Shown: in pieces, positions 43,614 through 53,056 of the stretch | Numbering within the stretch: position 1 is the first letter of the stretch | Layout: every line of letters begins with the position of its first letter | Source of the DNA: CAKZSB01 sp964646405 | GTDB taxonomy: Bacteria; Pseudomonadota; Gammaproteobacteria; Granulosicoccales; Granulosicoccaceae | Direction of reading: 5' to 3' | Assembly (NCBI GenBank): GCA_964646405.1 | Contig: CAZYDV010000001.1 | Span: 1 to 64,000 of the forward strand | DNA length: 64,000 bases | Position numbers and translations under genes: made by a program | Notes under the pieces: model-generated | Told to the model about the DNA's origin: nothing | The model's input: only the letters and a program-made list of their open reading frames with translations | Databases searched by the model: none

Positions 43614-44111
43614 GTGTTGAAAAACCGTCATTGTTACCTGATATCTGCGCTGGTGTTGCTATTACTGGGAATCCAGAATGCCGCGGCTGGCATGGAACTA
43701 CAGAAACTGTCCGGCGAGAGGGTCGACCTTGACGATTATCGTGGGACTGGCAAATGGCTGCTGGTGATGATCTGGGCTACTGATTGCCATATTTGTCATC
43801 AGCAAAAGCCATTGATATCGGACTTCCATGATAAACACCAACACATTGATGCTGAAGTAATAGGTATAGCACTGGATGGGCCGTCACGCACTGATGAAGT
43901 CAAACGTTATCTGGAATCGACAAAAGTGACGTTTCCGACACTGGTCGGAGAGCTGCTGATCGTATCGTCTCACTATATGCAGCTGACTGAGGAGAGTCTA
44001 CGCGGGACGCCAACCTACCTGCTGTTTTCACCCGATGGTGAGCTGCTCGGCAACAACCCGGGCCCGCTGCGAATCAGTGCGATTGAATCCTTTATCGAGC
44101 GCCACGAATAA
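43614..44111 (+). CDS. TlpA-like periplasmic thioredoxin-fold protein
   Basis: A small secreted protein (165 aa): an N-terminal signal sequence (SALVLLLLGIQNAAA), then a thioredoxin fold with the redox motif CHIC in WATDCHICHQQKP near residue 58 and a cis-Pro segment RGTPTYLLFSPDGE near 130. Such proteins reduce periplasmic disulfides, for example in cytochrome or oxidase assembly. GTG 43614 and TTG 43617 both follow GGAGG; TTG has the better spacing (6 bp), GTG is the more usual codon. It is divergent from tamA and ends in an intrinsic terminator. Confidence 0.85.
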   Translation: MLKNRHCYLISALVLLLLGIQNAAAGMELQKLSGERVDLDDYRGTGKWLLVMIWATDCHICHQQKPLISDFHDKHQHIDAEVIGIALDGPSRTDEVKRYLESTKVTFPTLVGELLIVSSHYMQLTEESLRGTPTYLLFSPDGELLGNNPGPLRISAIESFIERHE

Positions 44112-44148
44112 CGACAATGTCAAACGGCCGAGGCATTCTGTGAGAGAA

Positions 44149-44181
44149 GCCGGGGCAGGAATTGTTTGTCCCGGCGCTTTT
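44149..44181 (+). terminator. Intrinsic terminator after the TlpA-like gene
   Basis: A 9-bp stem with one G-U pair (44149-44157 and 44167-44175), a 9-nt loop and four T soon after (44178-44181). It lies 38 bp past the stop, before the convergent unknown gene. Confidence 0.7.
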
Positions 44182-44218
44182 GCCAAACCCCTGTAGCGCG
44201 CTGTTAACCAGACCGTAG

Positions 44219-45799
44219 TCAGCGGTCGAACTTCGCCAAAGCCGGTAGCAGTCGCAGTTTCTCATCGCTCTTGCGGGTGGATCCCGCCAGGCGATGTTCG
44301 AAATATTGCAGTTTCCATCTTGCAGCCATTGTATCTTCGGCTTCGACACCCAGAATACGGCGATAAATATTCAGCGCCAGTCTTTGATGGCTAATGGCCT
44401 CCTCCAGAGAGTCTTTGTCGTGCTCCGCAAGCCAGGCCAGTGCCTCCAGCGTTTGAGCGGTCTCCGCGTGGTATAACCCAAGCGATGCAGTCTGGATTTT
44501 CAGCGCCCGCTGGAAGTGCTGCTCGGCGACCAGTGGATCGGTCTCGACCAATGCGCTGAGGAAATAGGTTCGTGCAAGGCGTGGGTCGGTGCTATCAAAC
44601 GACGCCGCGATTCGCTTGGCTGATCGAATCCACGGCTGTGGATCACCGTCGTTGGATAGCAAATAGAACTCCGCGTTCTCCGCAGAGATCTGCCACATCT
44701 CGTCATTAGCACTGGCAATTATCGGTGCCGGTTCTTCTACAGGCCGATCCTCTTCGCCACTAGGTAGCGCCGCGGCAACTTCAGGGGTGGAATAGGGTTC
44801 TGCAGTCGAGTCGATTGTAGTCGCGATGCTGGTTTTCTTGTTTGTCGACAACGAACGGCCCGCAACGATGCTGGCAAGGCTTGCTTCGTTTGGCTTGGCG
44901 GTCGGTTGTACGTCGCGGGCGACGGGCTGCTTGATTGTGGCGATACTTGGCTCAATCGCAGGCGGCGGTGTGGTCTCTGGATCGATCTGAAGACTCTTGA
45001 TTGCCGGTGCGCTGACATAAACCGACAGGCCCAACAGGCTGGCAGCAATGGCGAGGCCCAGGGGCTTGTGTGCGCGTTGACCGATGTTTCGCACAGCGTT
45101 TCGCACAGCGGCACTGGCTGCAGCCGGAACATGCTGCTGATCCGTGTTTTGGCTCAGCGCGGAATGCAATGTCGTTCCGCCATCTACAGGCTTTGCACCC
45201 TTGCGCGCGTTGACCTGGTCAAACGCGCCGCATTCTAGCAAATAGTTCAGGTAGCGCAAGTAGAAACCGCGTTCTACCAACAGGTGCTGGTCCGGTTTTA
45301 ACAGTAGGCTGTGCTGTTCCGGAAAGAGCGTGCTGGCCTGCTTTTGGTGCTTCTTCCATTGCACGTCCAGCGGTGCGTCGCCAGTCTCCAGAAAGTGCAG
45401 TTCTGACATTGGCTCGAACTGTGAACTGTCGAGGATCAGGTCCCCCGCCTTTTCCGATGTGACGAGCCGGTGACCCTGAGCGTAATAGTTGGTGAATATG
45501 ATGGTCGCGCGATCGTGGAAAAGGTCTGTCAGTAGCGCGTAGGAGCCGCTGTTCACATTCAGATAGGCGACGATGCTGGTGGATTTGCTCTGTCCAACGG
45601 CGCTGTCGATTCGAATCTCGTGCGAATAGATGAACCCGGTTTCCAGCAGCTGGTGATGAAAGCTGAAACCGCTATCGATGGTCGAGTTTTCGGGATGAGT
45701 TTCTGAGGGTGTCAGATTGAATTCGGGAAGCTGGGATTTCATCGGCATAAGTGATTGAATTTGCTCAACCGTCCTCTTGTTCTTTTCTTTGGAAATCAT
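44219..45799 (-). CDS. Unrecognised single-pass membrane protein with C-terminal helical repeats
   Basis: I do not recognise this 526-aa protein. It has a soluble N-terminal part (residues about 1-190), rich in beta-strand-like segments (for example HEIRIDSAVGQSKSTSIVAY) and with no motif I can name. One membrane helix (about 246-266, LGLAIAASLLGLSVYVSA) is followed by a Pro/Thr/Ala-rich linker of about 120 residues. A C-terminal region of about 130 residues looks like tetratricopeptide repeats (LARTYFLSALVETDP, AEQHFQRALKIQT, AISHQRLALNIYRRI). The layout suggests an inner-membrane protein with a cytoplasmic head and periplasmic TPR tail; a secretion, envelope or sensory scaffold is possible. 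ATG 45799 is preferred to a TTG at 45871. Confidence 0.75.
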   Translation of the reverse strand: MISKEKNKRTVEQIQSLMPMKSQLPEFNLTPSETHPENSTIDSGFSFHHQLLETGFIYSHEIRIDSAVGQSKSTSIVAYLNVNSGSYALLTDLFHDRATIIFTNYYAQGHRLVTSEKAGDLILDSSQFEPMSELHFLETGDAPLDVQWKKHQKQASTLFPEQHSLLLKPDQHLLVERGFYLRYLNYLLECGAFDQVNARKGAKPVDGGTTLHSALSQNTDQQHVPAAASAAVRNAVRNIGQRAHKPLGLAIAASLLGLSVYVSAPAIKSLQIDPETTPPPAIEPSIATIKQPVARDVQPTAKPNEASLASIVAGRSLSTNKKTSIATTIDSTAEPYSTPEVAAALPSGEEDRPVEEPAPIIASANDEMWQISAENAEFYLLSNDGDPQPWIRSAKRIAASFDSTDPRLARTYFLSALVETDPLVAEQHFQRALKIQTASLGLYHAETAQTLEALAWLAEHDKDSLEEAISHQRLALNIYRRILGVEAEDTMAARWKLQYFEHRLAGSTRKSDEKLRLLPALAKFDR

Positions 45800-46099
45800 A
45801 TGCTTGCCGGTTGTGGACGCAATTGTTGAGCCAGTCTGGAGCCGCCCTGCGACGATTGCCTGAGCAACCAATCGCTAGCTAACTATAGGACAAATCGCCG
45901 GCTCTGCAGGCGGCTTGGACGAAGCTTGCGGCAGTGCACAGAAGTCAGTCTGATGGCTTGTGATAAATGCTGATGAGTCGACCGGATCGACACGATTTGC
46001 TGGTGTGCAACGGTGCGGGCAGGATGCTGATGCAACGTTGATTCACGCAGGTAGATACTGCAGTTCGTTTTTCCCCAATACCTACTAAGGAGAGCTAGA
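45800..46099. other. Intergenic region between the unknown protein and ctaA
   Basis: A 300-bp divergent gap. A strong AAGGAGAG lies five bases before the ctaA ATG. No operator, terminator or RNA gene was recognised. Confidence 0.5.
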
Positions 46100-47149
46100 A
46101 TGTCGGGTTTATCCTTGAGCAATGTGTCAATGAATCGCGCCGAAATTGCCAGATTCCGAAAGCTGGCACTGGTCACCGTCCTCTTCGTCTACTTCCTGAT
46201 TCTCGTCGGTGGTGCCGTCAGAGCGTCGGGTGCGGGAATGGGCTGCCCGGATTGGCCCACCTGTTTCGGGCGCTGGATTCCGCCAACCTCTGAGCAGCAA
46301 CTGCCATCAAACTACCAGCAGATCTATGCTGACCGTGGCTATGCGCAAACCCGATTTAATCCGACGAAAACCTGGATCGAGTACCTGAACCGACTGCTCG
46401 GTGTCACTATTGGGCTTTTGATCTTTGCCACCATGGTCGCGGCGCGCCGCTATTGGCGGTATGACCGCACCGTATCGGTGGTCGCAATGGCGGCCTTCGC
46501 CGCCGTCGCGTTTCAGGGATGGCTGGGTTCACGGGTGGTAGCCAGCAACCTGCAGCCGGGCATGATCACGCTGCACATGCTAATGGCGCAGTTTATCGTC
46601 GCATTATTGATCTACGGGCTGGTGCGATCACAACGCGAAGTGGCGTCACCGCAGGGGTTGCATAGTTTGTCGCCCAAGTTCAGGGCCGTGTTGATAGCCG
46701 CGATGCTCATGATATTGTTGCAGATGGTCATGGGTACACAGGTGCGCGAAGCGATCGACATCATCGCACGCTCGCTGGAGGCGGATACCCGTAATCAGTG
46801 GATTGAGCGATTGCCGCCGATCTTTCTCATCCACCGATCTTTCTCCTCCATTATCTTGTTTACCAATCTTTGGCTGGTCTGGCAGCTTTGGAAAAATCTG
46901 GCACCGGAACAATTGCTGCGCAAACTCGCCGTTTTGCTCGGGGTGATTTTGATCGCCACCATACTAATGGGCGTGACAATGGACCGTCTGCATGTACCGG
47001 CCTTCGCGCAGCCGCTGCATCTGTGGTTTGCGTCTATTATTTTTGGGATCCAGTTCAGCATGTATCTTCTGTATCAGTTCGCAATGCAGTCGAACGCTGG
47101 CACGTCAGCAGGTGAGAGTGGGTTGCAGGTCTCAACCACACACGTCTGA
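46100..47149 (+). CDS. ctaA: Heme A synthase (CtaA/COX15 family)
   Basis: An eight-helix inner-membrane enzyme (349 aa) that oxidises heme O to heme A for aa3-type oxidases. Motifs: GGAVRASGAGMGCPDWPTCFG (residues about 37-57), with a Cys pair; LGSRVVASNLQPGMITLHM near 150; FLIHRSFSSI near 240; and HVPAFAQPLHLWFA near 299. The first heme-ligand motif, usually E-x-x-H-R, reads EYLNR (near 97), with Asn for His; three other His positions are kept. A similar Asn occurs in some Bacteroidetes-type enzymes as far as I recall. No ctaB or cox genes are adjacent. Confidence 0.9.
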   Translation: MSGLSLSNVSMNRAEIARFRKLALVTVLFVYFLILVGGAVRASGAGMGCPDWPTCFGRWIPPTSEQQLPSNYQQIYADRGYAQTRFNPTKTWIEYLNRLLGVTIGLLIFATMVAARRYWRYDRTVSVVAMAAFAAVAFQGWLGSRVVASNLQPGMITLHMLMAQFIVALLIYGLVRSQREVASPQGLHSLSPKFRAVLIAAMLMILLQMVMGTQVREAIDIIARSLEADTRNQWIERLPPIFLIHRSFSSIILFTNLWLVWQLWKNLAPEQLLRKLAVLLGVILIATILMGVTMDRLHVPAFAQPLHLWFASIIFGIQFSMYLLYQFAMQSNAGTSAGESGLQVSTTHV

Positions 47150-47236
47150 TCTGCTTCCAAATGGGCGAATCCGTCGTTCAATCACAGTAAACCGAACGCG
47201 AATTCTGTAGTCTCCGGCAGCTCTTGAGCCGAGCAG

Positions 47237-48442
47237 ATGTCAAGTCTGCCGAGGGACCGAATGATCTACCTGATCGTAGTACCGTGCCTGTTGCTGGTAC
47301 ATTTATATGCGCGCCGAGCACAGTTACCCACCCTACTGTTTATAACTGTGTTTGTCGGTTTCTGGGGTTTGCTGTACGGCACCCAGTTGGTCGTACCAGG
47401 CGCGGAGGCGTTGGTCGCGCTATGTCTGTCGCTGGCTTGCCTGAGATCGGTCGAGTCATTTCTCTACTACGATGACGACGCTGAAGATGCAGCCGATTCG
47501 CCCGAAACCTACGTGCCAGAGCGACACTTCTGCAGCCGCCTGACCCATGATTTCGCCGTGCAACCTCGCGATAGCATGTTTGCCATCCAGCTGGTCAATC
47601 GCCGCGAGTGGGGCGAACTGCTGGATCGTCTGGGGGCATTGTCAGCGACACAACGTCAGGCGTTTTATGTCAACCTGAACTACAGCAGCATCAGTGAGAG
47701 AGCCATGACCGAAATGGTCGAGCAGCTCGGTGAGCACGCTGATGTTCACGTCCTGATGGGCCATGTGCAATTGTGTAAAGCCAAGCGACTGGGACTGAAA
47801 ACGGGCAAAAGAGCGGACGAGAACTGTACTCAGGCCATTGCCAGTGCATTTAAAAGTTTCAGGCGCGCACTAGAATGCGATCCGAAAGACGCCGAGGCAC
47901 TTTGTGGTACGTTGATCGCCAAGGTTTATATTGATCTCGATCGAGATTATATCGTCGAGAGTCTGATCGCTACCCTGCAAGCCGACGTCGATCATTTTCA
48001 CGTCGTGCTGGCCGCGGCCCGCCATCTGATTACCGACGGTGAAAGCGCCAACGCGTTTGTTGAGGCGGTTGCCGACGCGTTGGGCGATCGCGATACAGAC
48101 GGCACCACACTCGCCTTTGCAAAGTTGGTGGCACACGTGGAATGTCAGTTGATCTACTCGTCCTATGGCGTCTCCGGGGAATCGAGTGTGGGCGACGATC
48201 TGACCCGTGTGTACGCGACGTTGGAAGCCAACAACGAGCGTCTGGGCAATTGGTCAAACCAAATCGCAGCCAATCTCTACGCCTGTGCGTTGCAGCAAAC
48301 GGGTCAGAGCACACTGGCAGCCTCAGTGCTGGCGGGTATGCAAGGGCTTGCCAGTCCGTACCCCTGGCAGTTGCTGGCGCGACAGCCGTCCAATGGCCAA
48401 GGCGGTCCGGGTAAACCTCAGACCGGCCAGTTGATGGCATAG
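47237..48442 (+). CDS. Unrecognised membrane protein with C-terminal helical domain
   Basis: A 401-aa protein I cannot assign. The first 75 residues hold two or three membrane helices (MIYLIVVPCLLLVHLYA; TLLFITVFVGFWGLLYG; ALVALCLSLACLRSV). The rest is soluble and helical, with a TPR-like stretch around 195-230 (SAFKSFRRALECDPKDAEAL). An acidic patch (DDDAEDAADS) follows the membrane part. It sits directly after ctaA (87-bp gap, same strand). A scaffold or assembly factor is possible but unsupported. ATG 47237 or 47261 may be the start. Confidence 0.72.
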   Translation: MSSLPRDRMIYLIVVPCLLLVHLYARRAQLPTLLFITVFVGFWGLLYGTQLVVPGAEALVALCLSLACLRSVESFLYYDDDAEDAADSPETYVPERHFCSRLTHDFAVQPRDSMFAIQLVNRREWGELLDRLGALSATQRQAFYVNLNYSSISERAMTEMVEQLGEHADVHVLMGHVQLCKAKRLGLKTGKRADENCTQAIASAFKSFRRALECDPKDAEALCGTLIAKVYIDLDRDYIVESLIATLQADVDHFHVVLAAARHLITDGESANAFVEAVADALGDRDTDGTTLAFAKLVAHVECQLIYSSYGVSGESSVGDDLTRVYATLEANNERLGNWSNQIAANLYACALQQTGQSTLAASVLAGMQGLASPYPWQLLARQPSNGQGGPGKPQTGQLMA

Positions 48443-48456
48443 CGGAAATTGCGACC

Positions 48457-48486
48457 AGGGTTTGGCGGAAATTTCCGTTAAACCCT
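48457..48486. terminator. Bidirectional terminator-like hairpin between convergent genes
   Basis: A 30-bp near-perfect inverted repeat: AGGGTTT-GG-CGGAAATTTCCG-TT-AAACCCT, the GG/TT positions able to form G-U pairs. It lies between the stops of the unknown membrane protein gene and lon, and its T- and A-rich arms let it act in both directions. Confidence 0.6.
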
Positions 48487-48500
48487 GCTACCCGAGAAGC

Positions 48501-50882
48501 TTATTGATTAAACACCACTTTGCTGACGTCGCTGTAGTGGCTCGCAAAGTGGACGTTGAGTTTTTCGGTGACCTGCTCGGGCAAATCGACGTAGTCGCGT
48601 TCGTTGTCCGCGGGCAGGATGACGGTCTTGATGCCAAGTCGCTTGGAGGCGATGAGTTTTTCCTTGATGCCACCCACGGGCAGTACCTGGCCCGTCAATG
48701 TCAATTCGCCTGTCATCGCGATGGTGGGACTGACTTTTTTATTCAGTGCCAATGACAACAGGGCGGTCGCCATCGTGATGCCCGCGCTTGGGCCATCTTT
48801 GGGTGTGGCGCCCTCTGGTACGTGCAGGTGAATGAAGGCATCCTGATCGATCGCCTCCTGCACGCGATATTGCTCAAGGTTTGAAGTTACATAGCTATAG
48901 GCGATCGCAGCTGACTCTTTCATGACGTCACCGAGATTGCCGGTAAGTTTGAAGCCCGCCTTTGACTGATTGACGATGCTGGCCTCGATTGGCAGGGTCG
49001 CACCGCCCATTGCGGTCCACGCGAGTCCCGTAACCACCCCGACACCCTGAAGTTGGCGCTCCCGACGAAACACCGGTTGGCCGACGAAATCGGCGAGGTT
49101 TTTCCCGTTAATCGATACGCGCTTTTCTCCTTCGAGCAATTTGACCACGGCTTTGCGCAGAATTTTAGCCAGCAGCTTTTCCAGATTTCGAACCCCGGCT
49201 TCGCGTGCGTAACCTTCAATCAGGGCCTTGATCGCCGATTGCGACAGCGCCACCTTGCTGGCGGTGACCTTATTGCGTTTCAGCAGTCTTGGCCACAGGT
49301 GCTGGCTTGCGATCATGAGCTTTTCGCTCGGCAGGTAACCGGCCAGGCGAATGTCATCCATGCGATCGAGCAGGGGTCTGGGGATCGTATCCATCTGATT
49401 GGCAGTGCAGACAAACAACACGTTTGACAAATCGAGGCGCAGATCGAGGTAGTGATCGAGGAACTCGGCGTTTTGCTCCGGGTCGAGTACTTCCAGCAAT
49501 GCGGATGCTGGATCTCCATGGAACGAGGCGCCGATCTTGTCGACTTCATCCAGCATGATGACCGGGTTTTCAACATCGACATCTTTAAGCGCCTGAACAA
49601 GTTTGCCGGGCATCGCACCGATGTAGGTACGACGGTGGCCTTTGATCTCCGCCTCGTCTCGCATGCCACCCAGACTAAACCGAAAGAACTTTCTGCCCAG
49701 TGAATCGGCGATTGATTTTCCGATGGAGGTTTTACCGACTCCAGGGGGGCCCACCAACAGCAGGATCGAGCCGGATATCTCTCCCCGATAGGCGCCCAGT
49801 GCCAAAAACTCCAGGATACGGTCTTTGACGTCATCCAGTCCGGCGTGATCTCGATCGAGAATAGTGCGGGCGGCTGCGATATCGAGTTTGTCTTCGGATT
49901 GCACGCCCCACGGCACTGAGCTGATCCAGTCCAGATAGTTGCGCGTCACGCCGTACTCGGGCGAGCCGGTTTCGAGCATCGCAAGCTTTCGCAGTTCCTC
50001 ATCGAAGCGTTTGACGACCGGTGCCGGAGGATTGCGCGCCTCCATGCGACTTTTGAATTCTTCAACGTCAGCGGTGCGGTCGTCCTTGGCAATACCGAGC
50101 TCGCGCTGGATGACCTTAAGTTGTTCCTTTAGAAAGAAGTCGCGCTGATTCTTGTGGATCTTGCTCTCGACCTCTTCGCGAATTTCGCCCTGCAGACGCG
50201 CCATTTCAATTTCTTTGCGCAGCAGCAGGAGCACTTTTTCCATACGGCGCAGGATCGGCACCGTATCGAGCACATCCTGCAAGTCTTCACCGGGCGCTGT
50301 TGTGATGGCAGCAGCGAAGTCAGCCAGTGGGGATGGCTCATTGAGATTGAAGTGATTGAGGAAGTTTTTCAGTTCCTCGTTATAGAGTGGGTTGAGCGGT
50401 ACGAGCTCTTTGATGGCTTGAATCAGCGCCATAGCGTAGGCCTTGATCTCATCGCGATCCGCATCCGGCTCTTTGGGAAATGAGATGCGCGCGGCAAACG
50501 GCGGAGACCGGTGCAGCCATTTATCGATGGTGAATCGCTGCAGACCTTGCGCGATGAACTGAATGCTGGATTCCTGCTCCACGACGTTGTGCATGCGCAC
50601 CACGCAGCCAGTGGCAGAAAAATCGGCGGGGCCCGGCACCTGATTGTTGGTGTCTCTGACGTGGATCAGGCCAACGACGTGCTGATTGTTTTCACGCAGG
50701 TTCTCGAAGGTGCTTATCCAGTGTTCCTTGTCGACCACCAGCGGTTGGATCTGCGCCGGAAAGAAGGGGCGCTCATAAACCGGCAGGATAAACATCTTGT
50801 TTGGCAGCGCATGGCCCGGCAAGATCAACCCGGTGCTGGCACCTTCGTCTTTTTCCAGGACTTCGGGATTGTCTTTACTCAT
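48501..50882 (-). CDS. lon: ATP-dependent protease Lon
   Basis: A cytoplasmic AAA+ protease (793 aa). The N-terminal substrate-binding domain comes first, then AAA+ with Walker A GPPGVGKTS near residue 380 and Walker B PVIMLDEVDK near 445, and the C-terminal protease domain with catalytic Ser in PKDGPSAGITM near 690 and Lys in GGIKEKLIASKRLG near 730. Length matches bacterial LonA. ATG 50882 was preferred over an in-frame TTG at 50900. No obvious heat-shock promoter was found upstream. It is monocistronic. Confidence 0.96.
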   Translation of the reverse strand: MSKDNPEVLEKDEGASTGLILPGHALPNKMFILPVYERPFFPAQIQPLVVDKEHWISTFENLRENNQHVVGLIHVRDTNNQVPGPADFSATGCVVRMHNVVEQESSIQFIAQGLQRFTIDKWLHRSPPFAARISFPKEPDADRDEIKAYAMALIQAIKELVPLNPLYNEELKNFLNHFNLNEPSPLADFAAAITTAPGEDLQDVLDTVPILRRMEKVLLLLRKEIEMARLQGEIREEVESKIHKNQRDFFLKEQLKVIQRELGIAKDDRTADVEEFKSRMEARNPPAPVVKRFDEELRKLAMLETGSPEYGVTRNYLDWISSVPWGVQSEDKLDIAAARTILDRDHAGLDDVKDRILEFLALGAYRGEISGSILLLVGPPGVGKTSIGKSIADSLGRKFFRFSLGGMRDEAEIKGHRRTYIGAMPGKLVQALKDVDVENPVIMLDEVDKIGASFHGDPASALLEVLDPEQNAEFLDHYLDLRLDLSNVLFVCTANQMDTIPRPLLDRMDDIRLAGYLPSEKLMIASQHLWPRLLKRNKVTASKVALSQSAIKALIEGYAREAGVRNLEKLLAKILRKAVVKLLEGEKRVSINGKNLADFVGQPVFRRERQLQGVGVVTGLAWTAMGGATLPIEASIVNQSKAGFKLTGNLGDVMKESAAIAYSYVTSNLEQYRVQEAIDQDAFIHLHVPEGATPKDGPSAGITMATALLSLALNKKVSPTIAMTGELTLTGQVLPVGGIKEKLIASKRLGIKTVILPADNERDYVDLPEQVTEKLNVHFASHYSDVSKVVFNQ

Positions 50883-51221
50883 GAGCAGTGTCTGAACCAA
50901 ACCGTTGAGTTGTGATTGGAATTCTGAGCTGGGTGCGGGGGACGCTCTTCGGGCAGATCACGGCAATCGGTGCAAGCAGTGCAGTGACTCGAATAATTTT
51001 ATGCCGGACTGGTACTAAATCAAGCTGCCATAAGTCGGGTGTGGATTACTTGGCGCCGGCTGGAAACGGCAGCGTGTTGAAAAGCCATCGCACTCGGGCA
51101 GATCAGGCGGGCTTTGCAAGGCACTAAACGCTCCATGCAAAGTCAGTTTCGACTGCGCGCTCAGAACAAAATTGCCAGTTCGGCGCTTCAGTGCTTCGTC
51201 TGTGCCATTTTCAACGTTCGG
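50883..51221. other. Intergenic region upstream of lon
   Basis: A 339-bp gap between the lon start and the end of pta (both minus strand). No gene, terminator or clear sigma-32 promoter was recognised. Confidence 0.45.
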
Positions 51222-52214
51222 CTAGTTGCTCGCCAGCGCGATAGTGACGGCGGCCGCGGCGACGATATCCTCCACCGTGGCACCGCGCGACAGATCGCAA
51301 ACCGGTTTGTTAAACCCTTGCAGGATTGGGCCCGTTGCCTGCGCGCCACCGCAGTACTGGACGATCTTGTAGGCGATGTTGCCGGCGTTGAGGTCGGGGA
51401 AAATCAACACGTTAGCCTGGCCTGCGACCGGTCCCGGCTGCTCGAGCTTGGTTTTCGCGACCCGCGGTGACAACGCGGCATCGACCTGCATTTCGCCGTC
51501 GATGTCGATGTGGGGTGCGCGCTCGCGAACGATATCCACAGCACGTGCGACCTTGCGAACTGAGGCGTGTCTGGCACTGCCGTAGGTGGAAAACGACAGC
51601 ATGGCCACCTTTGGCTGGCAGCCCAGGAGCTTTTCGGCACTGGCGGCCGAGACGATGGCAATTTCGGCCAGCTGCTCGGCGTCCGGTTCGATATTTAGCG
51701 CGCAATCGGCGAAGAACAGCGTGCTGGCAATGGACTCGGCCGGGTGGGGCAGTGCCATCAGAAAGAAGCTCGATAGTGTTTTGATACCCGGTTGAGGGCC
51801 CACGGCAAACGAGGCCTCCATGACTTTGGCCGTGGCCAGCACGGCGCCGGCGACCATCGCGTCAGCGGTGCCGGCATGCAACATGGCAACACTTTGGTAG
51901 ACCGGCTGCTGCAGGTATTGGTCGATGTTGCTGTCACGGATGCGCGGCCGCTTGCCAATCAGCGCGTCACGCAAGGTGGTGTCATGGAGCAGAGATTCGG
52001 TGTCCAGCACGGCGATATCGTTCTGATCATCACTCGATTGGGCTAGGGCTGCGGTGATGTCGTCGGCGTTGCCCAACAGGATGGGATTAGCGATTTGCTG
52101 TTGGCTCAGGATCTGCGCCGCTTCGCGAACGCGCGGATCGTCCCCTTCAGGAAGTACGACACTTCGTTTTTGCTGCCTGGCCAGATCGATACAACGAGAG
52201 ACGACGTCGTTCAT
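51222..52214 (-). CDS. pta: Phosphate acetyltransferase
   Basis: Interconverts acetyl-CoA and acetyl phosphate. A 330-aa single-domain enzyme (no DRTGG or P-loop N-terminal part). Motifs: VVLPEGDDPRVREAAQ near residue 19, ADAMVAGAVLATAKV near 117, and the C-terminal NVLIFPDLNAGNIAYKIVQ near 270. It is alone: ackA is not nearby. It is divergent from ampD. Confidence 0.94.
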   Translation of the reverse strand: MNDVVSRCIDLARQQKRSVVLPEGDDPRVREAAQILSQQQIANPILLGNADDITAALAQSSDDQNDIAVLDTESLLHDTTLRDALIGKRPRIRDSNIDQYLQQPVYQSVAMLHAGTADAMVAGAVLATAKVMEASFAVGPQPGIKTLSSFFLMALPHPAESIASTLFFADCALNIEPDAEQLAEIAIVSAASAEKLLGCQPKVAMLSFSTYGSARHASVRKVARAVDIVRERAPHIDIDGEMQVDAALSPRVAKTKLEQPGPVAGQANVLIFPDLNAGNIAYKIVQYCGGAQATGPILQGFNKPVCDLSRGATVEDIVAAAAVTIALASN

Positions 52215-52355
52215 GAATTTCGCATGTGGTTTAGGTTATCGCGTGCGGAGCTGGCCCGGTACCAAAGATGCTGGCAGGTTTGTCATTGCGAGCACACCGG
52301 TTGCTCGTCAAGATGTTACCCACCAGTCTGCAGCAGCAAACCAGAGCCCAGCGTT

Positions 52356-52922
52356 ATGGTACTTGATCCGGAACCACATTGGTTAGCCGATGCGAGGCGC
52401 TGTGAGTCGATGAATTTCGATGAACGGCCAGCCGGAGTCACTATCGACACACTTGTCATCCACAACATCAGCCTGCCGCCAGGTGAGTTCGGCGGCTGTC
52501 ATGTCGACGAGTTATTCTGCAATCGCCTCAACCCAGACGAGCACCCGTATTTTGCCGAAATTTCCCATTTGCGGGTATCCGCGCATCTGCTGATCGATCG
52601 GGCCGGCGCGCTGACTCAGTTTGTCGCATTCGACAAACGGGCCTGGCACGCGGGTGTGTCCACATACGACGGGCGTGAGCGCTGCAATGATTTTTCGATT
52701 GGCATTGAGCTTGAAGGCACCGATCAAACGCCCTACACAGACGGGCAGTACCAGGCGCTGGCGCAGGTGGTAAACAGACTGCTGGCGCGCTATCCAGGGC
52801 TGAGTCCAGAGCGAATCGTGGGCCACAGTGATATCTCCCCGGGGAGAAAGACCGATCCCGGACCGGCCTTCGACTGGACTCGCGCGCGACAAATAATCGT
52901 CGCGGACCTGCGTCGCGTATGA
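52356..52922 (+). CDS. ampD: 1,6-anhydro-N-acetylmuramoyl-L-alanine amidase AmpD
   Basis: A cytoplasmic zinc amidase (188 aa) in cell-wall recycling; its loss often induces AmpC beta-lactamase. Motifs: TLVIHNISLPPGEFGG near residue 32, HLRVSAHLLIDRAG near 70, AWHAGVSTYDGRERCNDFSIGIEL (residues 94-117, split by family) and GHSDISPGRKTDPGP near 155. ATG 52356 gives the normal size; the longer frame to 52095 would overlap pta antisense and is rejected. Confidence 0.93.
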   Translation: MVLDPEPHWLADARRCESMNFDERPAGVTIDTLVIHNISLPPGEFGGCHVDELFCNRLNPDEHPYFAEISHLRVSAHLLIDRAGALTQFVAFDKRAWHAGVSTYDGRERCNDFSIGIELEGTDQTPYTDGQYQALAQVVNRLLARYPGLSPERIVGHSDISPGRKTDPGPAFDWTRARQIIVADLRRV

Positions 52923-53056
52923 TCCTCTCGATCTGCCTGATCCAGTGCGTTTGCAGGCCGGCGGGAGTGGTGAAATCGATCTGAGCTACTACGCTTGTAC
53001 AGTTACTCGGGCCTGGCGACACGCTCGTCATTTTGGGATCGGTCGGCAGGGCGAAT

